35,065 nucleotides of DNA, taken from assembly GCA_018058135.1 (NCBI GenBank), contig JAGPCK010000031.1:1-35065 (forward strand), written 5' to 3'. The translations under genes were made by a program, and so were the position numbers. The notes beneath the pieces were generated by a model, which worked only from the letters and a program-made list of their open reading frames with translations, made no database searches and was not told the origin of the DNA. Shown here in pieces: positions 26,407-34,278 of the stretch; position 1 is the first letter of the stretch, and each line of letters opens with the position of its first letter. Origin of the DNA: Bacteroidia bacterium. GTDB taxonomy: Bacteria > Bacteroidota > Bacteroidia > UKL13-3.

Positions 26407-26964
26407 TTATACTGACTTTGGTCGGTAAGTGGTTTTTGAACCACCGTCAGATTTAGTATTTACTTTAGCAGCGGTATTTTTAGGCTTAAAGGTTTTCTTT
26501 GGTTTGGCCTCAGCCTCAGTGTCCACCACCTTTTTTACTTTGCTTTCTGCTTCAGCATCGGCTTCTTCTTTTTTAGCGGCTTCCAGCAAAGCAGCAAAAT
26601 CTACCTGACCGTTCAGCATGCTGAACCAGTTGATGGCTTTCTTAATATCAGAGATATACACTCTTTCTTTGTCGTAATCAGGGAGCACTTTTTCAAAAAA
26701 TGCTTTCATGGTGTCGTTATCCGCTTTGTTATCAGGAACATTGCCGGCATTCGCCATTTCAGCAAATACTTCCAGCAGGCGCTTTTCACCGGCATACGTG
26801 TACATGGCAATATCATCCAGTACAGAAATTTTTTGAGTGAAGGTGATGGCTGTACGGGCTTTTGAAGCATCCATGGCTTCTACAATCAGGCCGTTAGGTC
26901 GTTTACCTACTATCTTAAATAATCCTCCTTTTCCGGAGATGGAGATTATGTCTTTTAAATCCAT
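26407..26964 (-). CDS. DUF5606 domain protein
   Basis: A 185-residue protein. The first ~135 residues match DUF5606, a small SH3-like plus helical domain restricted to Bacteroidota: MDLKDIISISGKGGLFKIVG, then KISVLDDIAMYTYAGEKRLL and DYDKERVYISDIKKAINWF. The remainder is a low-complexity Lys/Ala/Glu tail (KKVVDTEAEAKPKKTFKPKN), possibly nucleic-acid binding, which is inference. The start at 26964 is set by the domain; an ATG 13 codons upstream gives a non-homologous extension. It is divergent from icmF with a 126-bp gap. Confidence 0.85.
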   Translation of the reverse strand: MDLKDIISISGKGGLFKIVGKRPNGLIVEAMDASKARTAITFTQKISVLDDIAMYTYAGEKRLLEVFAEMANAGNVPDNKADNDTMKAFFEKVLPDYDKERVYISDIKKAINWFSMLNGQVDFAALLEAAKKEEADAEAESKVKKVVDTEAEAKPKKTFKPKNTAAKVNTKSDGGSKTTYRPKSV

Positions 26965-27056
26965 ACGTTTTATGTTCTGTTTAAGGGCAGCAAATAAAAA
27001 CAATTTATGCTGAAAATCCTTACATTAATTCACAGGGCAAAATCGGGTAAAAGGTG

Positions 27057-27064
27057 TAAATTTG
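27057..27064 (+). promoter_or_regulatory. TAnnTTTG -7 box for icmF
   Basis: TAAATTTG ends 26 bases before the ATG at 27091. It lies downstream of an alternative in-frame ATG at 27007, which argues for the shorter protein. Confidence 0.5.
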
Positions 27065-27090
27065 TCGGCCATTATCAGGCTTTTATCTAT

Positions 27091-30000
27091 ATGGAAACAG
27101 TAGTAAAATATACTCCTAAAAACAAAATAAGGGTAGTAACTGCAGCAAGTTTGTTTGACGGCCACGATGCAGCCATCAACATCATGCGCAGAATTATACA
27201 GGCCAGCGGTGCTGAAGTTATTCATCTGGGGCACGACCGCAGTGCAGAAGAAGTAGTGAATTGCGCCATTCAGGAAGATGCCAATGCCATTGCCATGACC
27301 AGCTACCAGGGCGGTCACGTGGAATACTTCAAATTTATGTACGATTTGCTCAAGCAAAAAGGCTGTGAACACATCCGTATTTTTGGCGGTGGTGGCGGAA
27401 CTATTTTGCCTGAAGAAATGTCGGAATTGCACCAATACGGCATTTGCCGCATATACGGCCCCGATGACGGACGTACCATGGGTTTGCAGGGCATGATTAA
27501 CGATATGCTGGAAAAATGCGACTTTGCAACCGGACAAAATCTGAACGGAGAAGTAAAACACCTGGCAGATAAAGATTACAAATCCATTGCGCGTTTAATC
27601 TCAGCGGCTGAAAATAATCCCGATGACTTTAAAGTATACTTTGATAAAAATTTAGCCCCGTTAAAAGATAAAATAGCCACACCTGTGCTGGGTATTACCG
27701 GAACAGGCGGTGCAGGAAAATCTTCTTTAGTAGATGAACTGGTGCGCAGGTTTCTGCTTGATTTCAAAAATAAATCAGTAGCCATTATTTCTGTTGACCC
27801 TTCCAAGAAAAAAACGGGTGGTGCCTTGCTGGGTGACCGCATTCGCATGAATGCCATAAAAAATGACCGGGTGTACATGCGCTCGCTGGCTACACGCCAA
27901 AGCAACCTGGCACTATCCAAACACGTGCAGGAAGCCATTGACATTGTTAAGGCAGCTCACTTCGATTTGATTATTCTGGAAACATCGGGAATCGGGCAAA
28001 GCGATACCGAAATTATGGACCACAGTGATGTGGCCCTGTATGTGATGACACCTGAATACGGTGCAGCAACACAACTGGAAAAAATTGACATGCTCGATTT
28101 TGCCGATATTATTGCCATCAATAAGTTTGATAAAAAAGGAGCACTGGATGCCTTGCGCGATGTGAAAAAACAATACCAGCGCAACCACCAGTTGTTTGAT
28201 AAGAACCCCGACAGCATGCCCGTGTACGGCACTATTGCCAGTCAGTTTAACGACCCCGGCATGAACAGCCTGTACAAATCAGTGATGGATAAAGTAGCTG
28301 AAAAAACAGGTGCGGATTTAAAATCCACCTACACCATCAGCGAGGAAATGAGTGAAAAAATTTACATCATTCCACCAGCACGGGTACGTTACCTTTCTGA
28401 AATTTCAGAGAACAACCGCAACTATGATAAGTGGGTGTTGAAGCAAGGTGAAATTGCCGATAAACTTTACGGACTTAAATCATCTATGGACACCTTGAAG
28501 GCATCTAAACTAGATGACAAGGACCGTTTGATTAAAGCCCTAGATGAAACTTACCACACCGTAGCACTTGACCTGGACCCGCGCAACCGCATTATTCTCG
28601 AAACCTGGGAAGAGAAAAAAGATTTGTTCCGCAATGAATATTATGTGTTCAAGGTGCGCGACAAAGAAATAAAAATCAAAACACATTCAGAATCGCTGTC
28701 GCATTCCCAGATACCTAAAGTAGCCGTGCCTAAATTTAAAGCCTGGGGCGATGTGCTTCGCTGGGCATTGCAGGAAAATTTCCCCGGAGATTTTCCGTAT
28801 ACAGCAGGTATCTATCCGTTCAAGCGCGAAGGTGAAGATCCTACGCGTATGTTTGCCGGAGAGGGCGGCCCTGAACGTACCAACAAACGTTTTCACTACG
28901 TATCGCAAGGTATGCCGGCCAAACGTTTGAGTACCGCATTTGATTCCGTTACGCTTTACGGTAACGACCCCGACCACCGCCCTGATATCTACGGAAAAAT
29001 TGGTAACTCAGGTGTGAGTGTGTGGAGTTTGGATGCTGCGAAAAAACTGTATTCCGGTTTTAACCTGGCTGATCCTAAAACTTCGGTGTCCATGACCATC
29101 AACGGTCCGGCTGCGATTATCTGTGCCTTCTTTATGAATGCGGCCATTGACCAGCAATGTGAGTTGTACATTAAAGCCAACGGACTGGAAGCTGAAGTAA
29201 ATAAAAAGATTGACGATATTTTTAAAGTCAAAGGCACCACACGCCCAACTTACAATGAACAATTGCCGGAAGGTAATGATGGCTTAGGGCTAATGTTGCT
29301 AGGTGTTACAGGCGACATGGTATTACCTGCAGAGGTGTACAACAAAATTAAAGTGGATACTTTAAAACAAGTGCGCGGAACTGTACAAGCCGATATTCTG
29401 AAAGAGGACCAGGCACAAAATACCTGCATTTTTTCTACAGAATTCTCCCTGCGTGTAATGGGCGATGTGCAGCAGTATTTTATTGACAATGCTGTGCGCA
29501 ACTTCTATTCTGTTTCCATCAGTGGTTACCACATTGCTGAAGCAGGAGCCAACCCCATCACACAACTGGCACTTACACTTTCCAACGGATTTACGTTTGT
29601 GGAATATTACCTGAGCAGGGGCATGAACATTGATGATTTTGCACCTAACCTCTCGTTCTTTTTCTCTAACGGCATTGATCCGGAGTACTCGGTGATTGGC
29701 CGCGTGAGCCGCAGAATATGGGCCAAAGCCATGAAGCTGAAATACGGGGGTAACGAGCGCAGCCAGATGCTCAAGTACCATATTCAAACCTCGGGTCGCT
29801 CCCTACACGCGCAGGAAATTGACTTTAACGATATACGTACTACGCTGCAAGCCTTGTATGCCATTTACGATAACTGCAATTCTTTACACACCAATGCGTA
29901 TGACGAAGCCATTACCACTCCTACGGAAGAAAGCGTAAGACGTGCCATGGCCATACAATTAATCATTAACCGGGAATTGGGATTAGCTAAAAATGAAAAC

Positions 30001-30474
30001 CCTTTACAAGGGTCATTCATTATTGAAGAGTTAACTGATTTGGTAGAAGAAGCAGTATTGAGTGAGTTCGATAAAATTACTGAACGTGGCGGAGTGTTGG
30101 GTGCTATGGAAACCATGTACCAGCGCAACAAAATTCAGGAAGAAAGCATGTACTATGAAATGCAGAAACACAGCGGGGAGTTTCCTATCATTGGCGTAAA
30201 TACCTTCTTAAGCAGCAAGGGCTCCCCTACGGTTTTACCGCGCGAGGTGATACGCTCCACTATGGAGGAAAAAGAATACCAGATCACCATGCTGGCTGAG
30301 CTAAAGAAGGGTAATGAGGCCAAAGGCAAAGAAATGCTGCAGCGCCTGCAACAAGTAGCCATTCATAACCAAAACATTTTTGCTGAGTTGATGGAAACAG
30401 TAAAATATTGCTCACTGGGACAAATTACCAATGCCTTGTTTGAAGTAGGCGGGCAGTACAGGAGGAATATGTAA
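27091..30474 (+). CDS. icmF: Fused isobutyryl-CoA mutase (adenosylcobalamin-dependent)
   Basis: A 1127-residue three-part enzyme. The N-terminal B12-binding domain has D23-G-H25-D ([13 protein letters not shown]), with His as lower axial ligand. A MeaB-like G-protein chaperone domain follows, with P-loop [12 protein letters not shown] (201-212) and NKFD (344-347). The C-terminal mutase barrel contains [26 protein letters not shown] and [10 protein letters not shown]. It isomerises isobutyryl-CoA and n-butyryl-CoA, linking valine breakdown to beta-oxidation, with built-in GTP-dependent cofactor editing. By alignment from memory, the two specificity positions read Y575 (Phe in ICM, Tyr in methylmalonyl-CoA mutase) and Q776 (Gln in ICM, Arg in MCM), an unusual mixture. 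The start at 27091 (METVVKYTP) is supported by domain start and promoter. It is monocistronic or followed by the accessory gene 11 bp on. Confidence 0.93.
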   Translation: METVVKYTPKNKIRVVTAASLFDGHDAAINIMRRIIQASGAEVIHLGHDRSAEEVVNCAIQEDANAIAMTSYQGGHVEYFKFMYDLLKQKGCEHIRIFGGGGGTILPEEMSELHQYGICRIYGPDDGRTMGLQGMINDMLEKCDFATGQNLNGEVKHLADKDYKSIARLISAAENNPDDFKVYFDKNLAPLKDKIATPVLGITGTGGAGKSSLVDELVRRFLLDFKNKSVAIISVDPSKKKTGGALLGDRIRMNAIKNDRVYMRSLATRQSNLALSKHVQEAIDIVKAAHFDLIILETSGIGQSDTEIMDHSDVALYVMTPEYGAATQLEKIDMLDFADIIAINKFDKKGALDALRDVKKQYQRNHQLFDKNPDSMPVYGTIASQFNDPGMNSLYKSVMDKVAEKTGADLKSTYTISEEMSEKIYIIPPARVRYLSEISENNRNYDKWVLKQGEIADKLYGLKSSMDTLKASKLDDKDRLIKALDETYHTVALDLDPRNRIILETWEEKKDLFRNEYYVFKVRDKEIKIKTHSESLSHSQIPKVAVPKFKAWGDVLRWALQENFPGDFPYTAGIYPFKREGEDPTRMFAGEGGPERTNKRFHYVSQGMPAKRLSTAFDSVTLYGNDPDHRPDIYGKIGNSGVSVWSLDAAKKLYSGFNLADPKTSVSMTINGPAAIICAFFMNAAIDQQCELYIKANGLEAEVNKKIDDIFKVKGTTRPTYNEQLPEGNDGLGLMLLGVTGDMVLPAEVYNKIKVDTLKQVRGTVQADILKEDQAQNTCIFSTEFSLRVMGDVQQYFIDNAVRNFYSVSISGYHIAEAGANPITQLALTLSNGFTFVEYYLSRGMNIDDFAPNLSFFFSNGIDPEYSVIGRVSRRIWAKAMKLKYGGNERSQMLKYHIQTSGRSLHAQEIDFNDIRTTLQALYAIYDNCNSLHTNAYDEAITTPTEESVRRAMAIQLIINRELGLAKNENPLQGSFIIEELTDLVEEAVLSEFDKITERGGVLGAMETMYQRNKIQEESMYYEMQKHSGEFPIIGVNTFLSSKGSPTVLPREVIRSTMEEKEYQITMLAELKKGNEAKGKEMLQRLQQVAIHNQNIFAELMETVKYCSLGQITNALFEVGGQYRRNM

Positions 30475-30484
30475 TGAGTCTATA

Positions 30485-31360
30485 ATGATGGGAAAATCTG
30501 GAGGTATAACAGCAAGAAATACTAGGGAAGGACTTAGATCTGAGTATATTGCAGAATATATTTTTTCAGCATTTGGTACATGTATTCAGGCAACACCTGG
30601 CAACGATTTGGGAATTGATCTTATATGTAACTTAACCAAGTTCGAGGGAAAGTTAATAACATTTAAGTCTTCTTATGGTGTCCAAGTAAAAAGCAAGGGA
30701 AAACTATTCAAATATTCAGGTAAACAAGCGACCACGTGGTTGTCTAAAATGGAGTTTCCCTTATTATTAGCAGAAATAGACAAACGAAATTCGTACATCA
30801 AAATGTATTCAACATGGAATTTGAACAATTATATTCTTGGATTTCATGGAGGATCTGAACACAGCTTCCCAGATGAAGTAGTATTTAGCACCTCTGACAT
30901 TTCTATTCTTCCCATGCCAGATAATAAAAGAGGACTTATTCCTGTTGGCAAGCCTATTTTGGAGTTTGACATTAAAGAGTTAGGGAATGAGATTAGTAGG
31001 GAATCATTTTGGGGTATACTTGATGAGTGGTTAGAATTTGATAATAGAAACTACCTTTTAAGGAGAGCAGGAATTTCGTGTTCTTTTGGGTACATTGAAT
31101 GGGAAACAAATAAAAAATTATCTAAAAGCCGTGTGAAATGGGATAAAAAGTACTTTTATTCAAACCACCATGCCAATGAGAATAAAAAAACCATTGCAGA
31201 AGCTTTTATTTCATTAGCATTGTTTTATAAAAAGTGGTACGAAGAAAAGCCACAAGATAATTTAAAACTGGAGTTTAATGCTTTAAGGGAGTATGCGACC
31301 CAATTTTTAAAAGATGACTTAGGAGATTTTGGCTTAAATCTTTTTAAAGATTCTATATAG
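30485..31360 (+). CDS. DUF4365-like putative PD-(D/E)XK nuclease-fold protein
   Basis: A 291-residue protein. The N-terminal ~75 residues look like the nuclease-type core seen in DUF4365/Mrr-like proteins: E20 and E24 in RSEYIAEYIF, the ligand Asp in GNDLGIDLIC (D45), then YGVQVKSKGK (Q67-V-K69). The C-terminal part is helical and unassigned. Activity as a DNase is inference from the fold pattern. It starts 11 bp after icmF (ATGATG, either Met possible), but composition is clearly more A/T-rich than icmF, so it is probably an acquired gene that uses readthrough or its own promoter. It is the left edge of the accessory islet; defence-type context is plausible but not proven. Confidence 0.6.
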   Translation: MMGKSGGITARNTREGLRSEYIAEYIFSAFGTCIQATPGNDLGIDLICNLTKFEGKLITFKSSYGVQVKSKGKLFKYSGKQATTWLSKMEFPLLLAEIDKRNSYIKMYSTWNLNNYILGFHGGSEHSFPDEVVFSTSDISILPMPDNKRGLIPVGKPILEFDIKELGNEISRESFWGILDEWLEFDNRNYLLRRAGISCSFGYIEWETNKKLSKSRVKWDKKYFYSNHHANENKKTIAEAFISLALFYKKWYEEKPQDNLKLEFNALREYATQFLKDDLGDFGLNLFKDSI

Positions 31361-31364
31361 TTTC

Positions 31365-31401
31365 CTCAACTGGAACGCGCATATTGCGCGTTCCAGTTGA
31401 G
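31365..31401. repeat. 17-bp perfect inverted repeat (hairpin)
   Basis: Arms 31365-31381 and 31385-31401 are perfect inverted copies with a 3-base loop. The hairpin begins 4 bases after the stop of the DUF4365-like gene. There is no T-tract after either side, so it is not a classical intrinsic terminator, although it may still stop or stabilise transcripts. Confidence 0.85.
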
Positions 31402-31673
31402 CTATTTAGATATTAGTTCATTTTCGGAGTTGTTATTTGGATACATATCTATGATTTGATTAATAGTTTTTATTGCTAATGTATTCTCGAAGAGAGTAAT
31501 CCCACCAGAAACTAAGCATAAAACACCATATACTATTGAAAAGGTGTCACTGCTTCCTTCTCTAAGTAGTAAAAAGCAAGTCCTCCTACAAAAAGGAAAA
31601 TGCCTGCACAACTAGACGATACTTTAACTCCAATAATAGTAGCAAAAATAAGTGGTTAATATAAACTAAGCAT
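31402..31673 (-). pseudogene. Frameshifted small membrane-protein remnant
   Basis: In one minus-strand frame, from 31655, the sequence reads PLIFATIIGVKV...AGIFLFVGGLAFYYL, clearly membrane-like. It then runs into a stop at PFQ. In the neighbouring frame the text continues as REGSSDTFSIVYGVLCLVSG...GGITLFENTLAIKTINQIID to a stop at 31402. Adding one base at the A5 run (31571-31575) would join the two into one two-helix or longer membrane protein. A further stop separates the only ATG (31671-31673) from the first segment. No family is recognised. Confidence 0.4.
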
Positions 31674-31686
31674 TTTTTTTGCGCTA

Positions 31687-31703
31687 TCAGTTGCTGCAAC
31701 TGA
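31687..31703. repeat. 17-base palindrome
   Basis: Eight-base arms, TCAGTTGC/GCAACTGA, around a single central T. It is preceded by a T8 run (31673-31680). Its function is unknown; it could be an operator or part of an end sequence of a lost element. Confidence 0.5.
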
Positions 31704-31725
31704 CGCCATGAAGAATCTTTTCTAT

Positions 31726-31741
31726 ATGTAATTAATTACAT
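31726..31741. repeat. 16-bp perfect palindrome
   Basis: ATGTAATTAATTACAT is fully self-complementary. It is an A/T-rich site of the kind bound by dimeric repressors, but no regulator gene is nearby. Confidence 0.5.
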
Positions 31742-32014
31742 GTCTTAAAGAGGCACGAAGCAGTCCCTCAATGTGGTCAAAAGAAAAATTTGTGCAATTG
31801 CAAAAAATCGTCTAAATTGCCTTTGAAAGTCACTATGTTATGCAATCTAAGCTGTTCATCTATATTGTAATTCCCGCGGCCATAATGGTCAATTTTTTCA
31901 AAGTGATTTACAGAAGAGAAGACGAAGTTCTTTTCAATACTTTTCTTGATGGAGGAAGGTTGTGTCGTATTTAATAATTTAGCGACTGACAATTTTAAGT
32001 TTTTAAAAAATATT

Positions 32015-32410
32015 ATGAAAAAACTATCAGGTAAAATTTACTGGATTCAAGATGACTTTAATTTCAATGGAAATTACTTTCCTGCAAAAGGCAAAACAGC
32101 TCACATTGTTTCTAAAATCGAAAATGTTGTTATAGACGACAATATTATAAAATTCATTACAGCACCAGTAGACTTTAATGGGGCAATATTTAGTTACCAT
32201 GTAAACTTGTTAGCAGATGACAACGGTTTAGGTTTTAGTGGGAAATTTACAGAAGAAGCAGATATAGATTGGACTGGAGAAATTAAATGCGAATTATTTG
32301 AAAACAAGAAAGCGTTTTTTGTTTATGGTAAATGGGAAGAGGATGGGGTTATATACACTTGGTGGGCTCGTATTCAAAAAAGTGCTACCCACCAACAGAC
32401 GTTTGGCTAA
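32015..32410 (+). CDS. Hypothetical protein, 131 residues
   Basis: A small soluble protein with no signal peptide or membrane helix. It is rich in beta-type alternation and aromatic residues (KIYWIQDDFNFNGNYFPA, VDFNGAIFSYHVNLL, KAFFVYGKWEEDGVIYTWWA). I do not recognise the family. The start at 32015 (MKKLSGKIYW) was chosen over the ATG at 31946 because the extra 23 residues are unlike the rest and AT-rich sequence precedes the ATG directly. It is A/T-rich like its islet neighbours. The CoiA-like gene starts 63 bp downstream on the same strand, so the two may share a transcript. Confidence 0.6.
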   Translation: MKKLSGKIYWIQDDFNFNGNYFPAKGKTAHIVSKIENVVIDDNIIKFITAPVDFNGAIFSYHVNLLADDNGLGFSGKFTEEADIDWTGEIKCELFENKKAFFVYGKWEEDGVIYTWWARIQKSATHQQTFG

Positions 32411-32473
32411 AAAACTTGACAATTAACTTTATCAAGAAATAGTCATTATTAACGATTTTTATTTTACACAAAG

Positions 32474-34120
32474 ATGGCTGACAACGACAAGAACAATGTC
32501 TATGCGCTAACCATAAAAGGCGATGTAATACACGCATCAGAAGCTACTAGTGGGCGACAAGGTTACTACTGCCTTGGTTGTAAAAAAGAAATGCAAGCTG
32601 TTAGGTCTAAAAAATCAAATAGAATTGACTACTTCCGTCATGATCCCAAAGGGGTTGTTAATGAAGCGAAATGTACTTATAGTGACGAGACATACCGACA
32701 CAAACTTGCCAAAGAAATACTTCAACGACTAAAGAGAATTAAAGTGCCAGCAGTCTACAAGTATCCACCCAAAAATCAAGATGGATTGGCCAATTTACTA
32801 GAGGAGTCAAAATATATAGATGCTGCACACATAGGAATAGAAACTACGTTCTATGAGGACGAATCAGGAGTAATTCATTATGGTAGCAACAAAGATGTAG
32901 AGTCTCGGTTTTTAATAATTCGGCCTGACGTAACATTCTTTAACAGTAAAAAAAAGCCAATTCTATTTATTGAGATTGTTGTTACACATGGAATAAAAGA
33001 TGATAAACGAATTAAGCTAAAGCGTTTGGGGATAGATGCAGTCCAAGTAAAAATCCCTAAAGATTCACCACAGAGTATTGAAAATAATTTTCATCTAACG
33101 GATAGAATAAAATGGATATATAACAATGTCGAAGAAAGAACTGAATACGTACGAATTACCACACCAAATTCAAAGGGAATTCCACCAATTGATGAACTCC
33201 AAAGAAAACTTCAAGAAGAATCTCTCGCATGCCGAACAGCAGAAATTGGAAACCTTATACGCGCAATTAAAAGATGTTTGGAATCAAAGCCTTATAGAGA
33301 CACTGAAGGCGAGCTTAGAGGAGAAATATCAAGAGTTACGACAAATGCAGAAACTCATAGAGCAAGATTGGACAGAATACGAGAGAATTGTAGAGACAGA
33401 GTTAAAGGAAGATATAAAGCAGAAATCGACAAGGTTGAATCAAGAATCAGGCAGGTTGCAACAGACGCAGAACAACTTGAACAGAGACATTCAAATTTGG
33501 AAAAACGATATAATAATAAGAGATACGAAATTGCAAGCAAGGATAAAGAACTTGAACTTGGAATCAGAGCTAAGGTTGAAGGAATCAGAGGAACAAGAGA
33601 AGCTTTTGAAGAAAGAACAAAACAAATTATTAGAGATCGAGACAACTCAATCAGAGATTTTGAGTCAACAAAAAATGGTATTAGAGAAAATCAAGAACGA
33701 ATACTCAGAGATATTGAAAGTACAAGAAACAGAATTAGAGAAATCATCTCTTCAAGAGAAGCCATATCAGGAAAATTTGAACAACTTGAACGAGAAACTT
33801 CAGACAAATTTAAACGACTTACAGAACTTGAAGTTGCGGAAATTGAAGGAATTGAAAGAGAAACGCAAAACGAACCAAGAAGATTTGATGAAGCTCAGAA
33901 AGGAGTTAGAGAAGAGTTTGAGAGATTACGAGAAAAGTCTTCTCAAAGAGTTAAGGCAAGAGATGCTAACGGAAATAGTGAATTGTCCCGAGGAATTAAT
34001 CACTTACTTCAAACATGGAGAAGACTCCTCGATTTCGAAAAAGATTATACTACTTACAAAAGAAACCGAGCAGCTTGGGACAGCTTTAACAAGGGGACTT
34101 ACAAAAATTGGACAGACTAA
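32474..34120 (+). CDS. CoiA-like nuclease-domain protein with long coiled-coil C-terminus
   Basis: A 548-residue protein. Residues ~1-210 resemble the CoiA competence-protein superfamily. A Cys/His cluster (C33, C36 in YYCLGCKK, H56 in YFRHDP, C67) is followed by SDETYRHKLAKEIL, and a nuclease-type core has D152 (IRPDVTFF) and E167 (ILFIEIVVTH), then KLKRLGIDAVQVKIP. Residues ~250-500 are heptad-like and extremely Arg/Glu-rich, and the end is aromatic (DFEKDYTTYKRNRAAWDSFN). DNA binding or cleavage is inferred. From codon 218 on, codon and residue use change abruptly because a second long frame (33126-34160) is open inside it. It could act in DNA uptake processing or in defence; nothing adjacent decides. 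The start has no rival ATG upstream. Confidence 0.72.
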   Translation: MADNDKNNVYALTIKGDVIHASEATSGRQGYYCLGCKKEMQAVRSKKSNRIDYFRHDPKGVVNEAKCTYSDETYRHKLAKEILQRLKRIKVPAVYKYPPKNQDGLANLLEESKYIDAAHIGIETTFYEDESGVIHYGSNKDVESRFLIIRPDVTFFNSKKKPILFIEIVVTHGIKDDKRIKLKRLGIDAVQVKIPKDSPQSIENNFHLTDRIKWIYNNVEERTEYVRITTPNSKGIPPIDELQRKLQEESLACRTAEIGNLIRAIKRCLESKPYRDTEGELRGEISRVTTNAETHRARLDRIRENCRDRVKGRYKAEIDKVESRIRQVATDAEQLEQRHSNLEKRYNNKRYEIASKDKELELGIRAKVEGIRGTREAFEERTKQIIRDRDNSIRDFESTKNGIRENQERILRDIESTRNRIREIISSREAISGKFEQLERETSDKFKRLTELEVAEIEGIERETQNEPRRFDEAQKGVREEFERLREKSSQRVKARDANGNSELSRGINHLLQTWRRLLDFEKDYTTYKRNRAAWDSFNKGTYKNWTD

Positions 34121-34160
34121 GGAGCAGTTTTTTGAAAAGATGGAGAAAAACCAAAGTTAA
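33126..34160 (+). CDS. Nested out-of-frame coiled-coil ORF, candidate overlapping gene
   Basis: 344 codons in the +1 frame of the CoiA-like gene, overlapping it for 995 bases and ending 40 bases after it. The frame is closed by a stop at 33108-33110, so translation would start at the ATG at 33126, which follows an A/T-rich stretch as usual for this phylum. The product is a strong Leu/Ile-heptad coiled coil (LLKKEQNKLLEIETTQSEIL, LEKIKNEYSEILKVQETELE, LEKSLRDYEKSLLKELRQEM), with a less repetitive last ~55 residues (TEIVNCPEELITYFKHGEDS). No family is recognised. In its favour, the host frame lacks CTA and ATG codons here and never lets NTA precede A or G, while the third frame has more than 20 stops. 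Against it, coiled-coil DNA is repetitive and can keep alternative frames open. Expression is unproven. Confidence 0.4.
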   Translation: MSKKELNTYELPHQIQREFHQLMNSKENFKKNLSHAEQQKLETLYAQLKDVWNQSLIETLKASLEEKYQELRQMQKLIEQDWTEYERIVETELKEDIKQKSTRLNQESGRLQQTQNNLNRDIQIWKNDIIIRDTKLQARIKNLNLESELRLKESEEQEKLLKKEQNKLLEIETTQSEILSQQKMVLEKIKNEYSEILKVQETELEKSSLQEKPYQENLNNLNEKLQTNLNDLQNLKLRKLKELKEKRKTNQEDLMKLRKELEKSLRDYEKSLLKELRQEMLTEIVNCPEELITYFKHGEDSSISKKIILLTKETEQLGTALTRGLTKIGQTKEQFFEKMEKNQS

Positions 34161-34278
34161 TCGAGTGTAAGAATCCACCCCTGCTATCCTGTGTTTGCAA
34201 CTCAGGATTCCTAAATCGTAACTTCCAACTTTATCCTCCAATCATCTTTTGCCCTATCTTCACATAAAATTTTAGCAC
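34121..34278 (+). other. Intergenic stretch after the accessory islet
   Basis: Only the last 40 bases of the nested frame are potentially coding. An imperfect hairpin (ATCCTG...CAGGAT around 34186-34208) is present without a T-tract. No consensus TAnnTTTG box was found before the hydrolase. Confidence 0.4.

Larger units (their letters stand above)
31361..32014. other. Palindrome-rich stretch without a confident gene
   Basis: About 650 bases between the DUF4365-like gene and the small hypothetical gene. It holds a 17-bp hairpin, two further palindromes, a frameshifted membrane-protein remnant (31402-31673, minus) and a weak 71-codon minus-strand frame opening with TTG (31777-31992). That last frame reads like a protein fragment (HFEKIDHYGRGNYNIDEQLR), but it has no ATG and no recognised family. 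I treat the region as decayed accessory DNA. Confidence 0.5.

Noticed and set aside
27025..27561. A 178-codon minus-strand frame antisense to the start of icmF
   Set aside because: It mirrors a conserved coding region (B12-binding domain) and has no recognisable protein features.
31777..31992. A 71-codon minus-strand gene starting with TTG
   Set aside because: No ATG, no family, and overlap with the plus-strand upstream region of 32015-32410. It is described only as a possible fragment inside the gene-poor stretch.
33355..33645. A 96-codon minus-strand frame antisense to the overlap region
   Set aside because: Serine/leucine-rich shadow of the coiled-coil coding sequence, with no start context or family likeness.
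32474..34160. A simple frameshift joining the CoiA-like N-terminus to the inner coiled coil, with the outer C-terminal frame being noise
   Set aside because: The outer frame runs without a stop to 34120, keeps A/T-ending codons typical of the gene, and ends in a protein-like aromatic segment. The inner frame has its own ATG just after a stop. I could not exclude programmed frameshifting, but no break is required.
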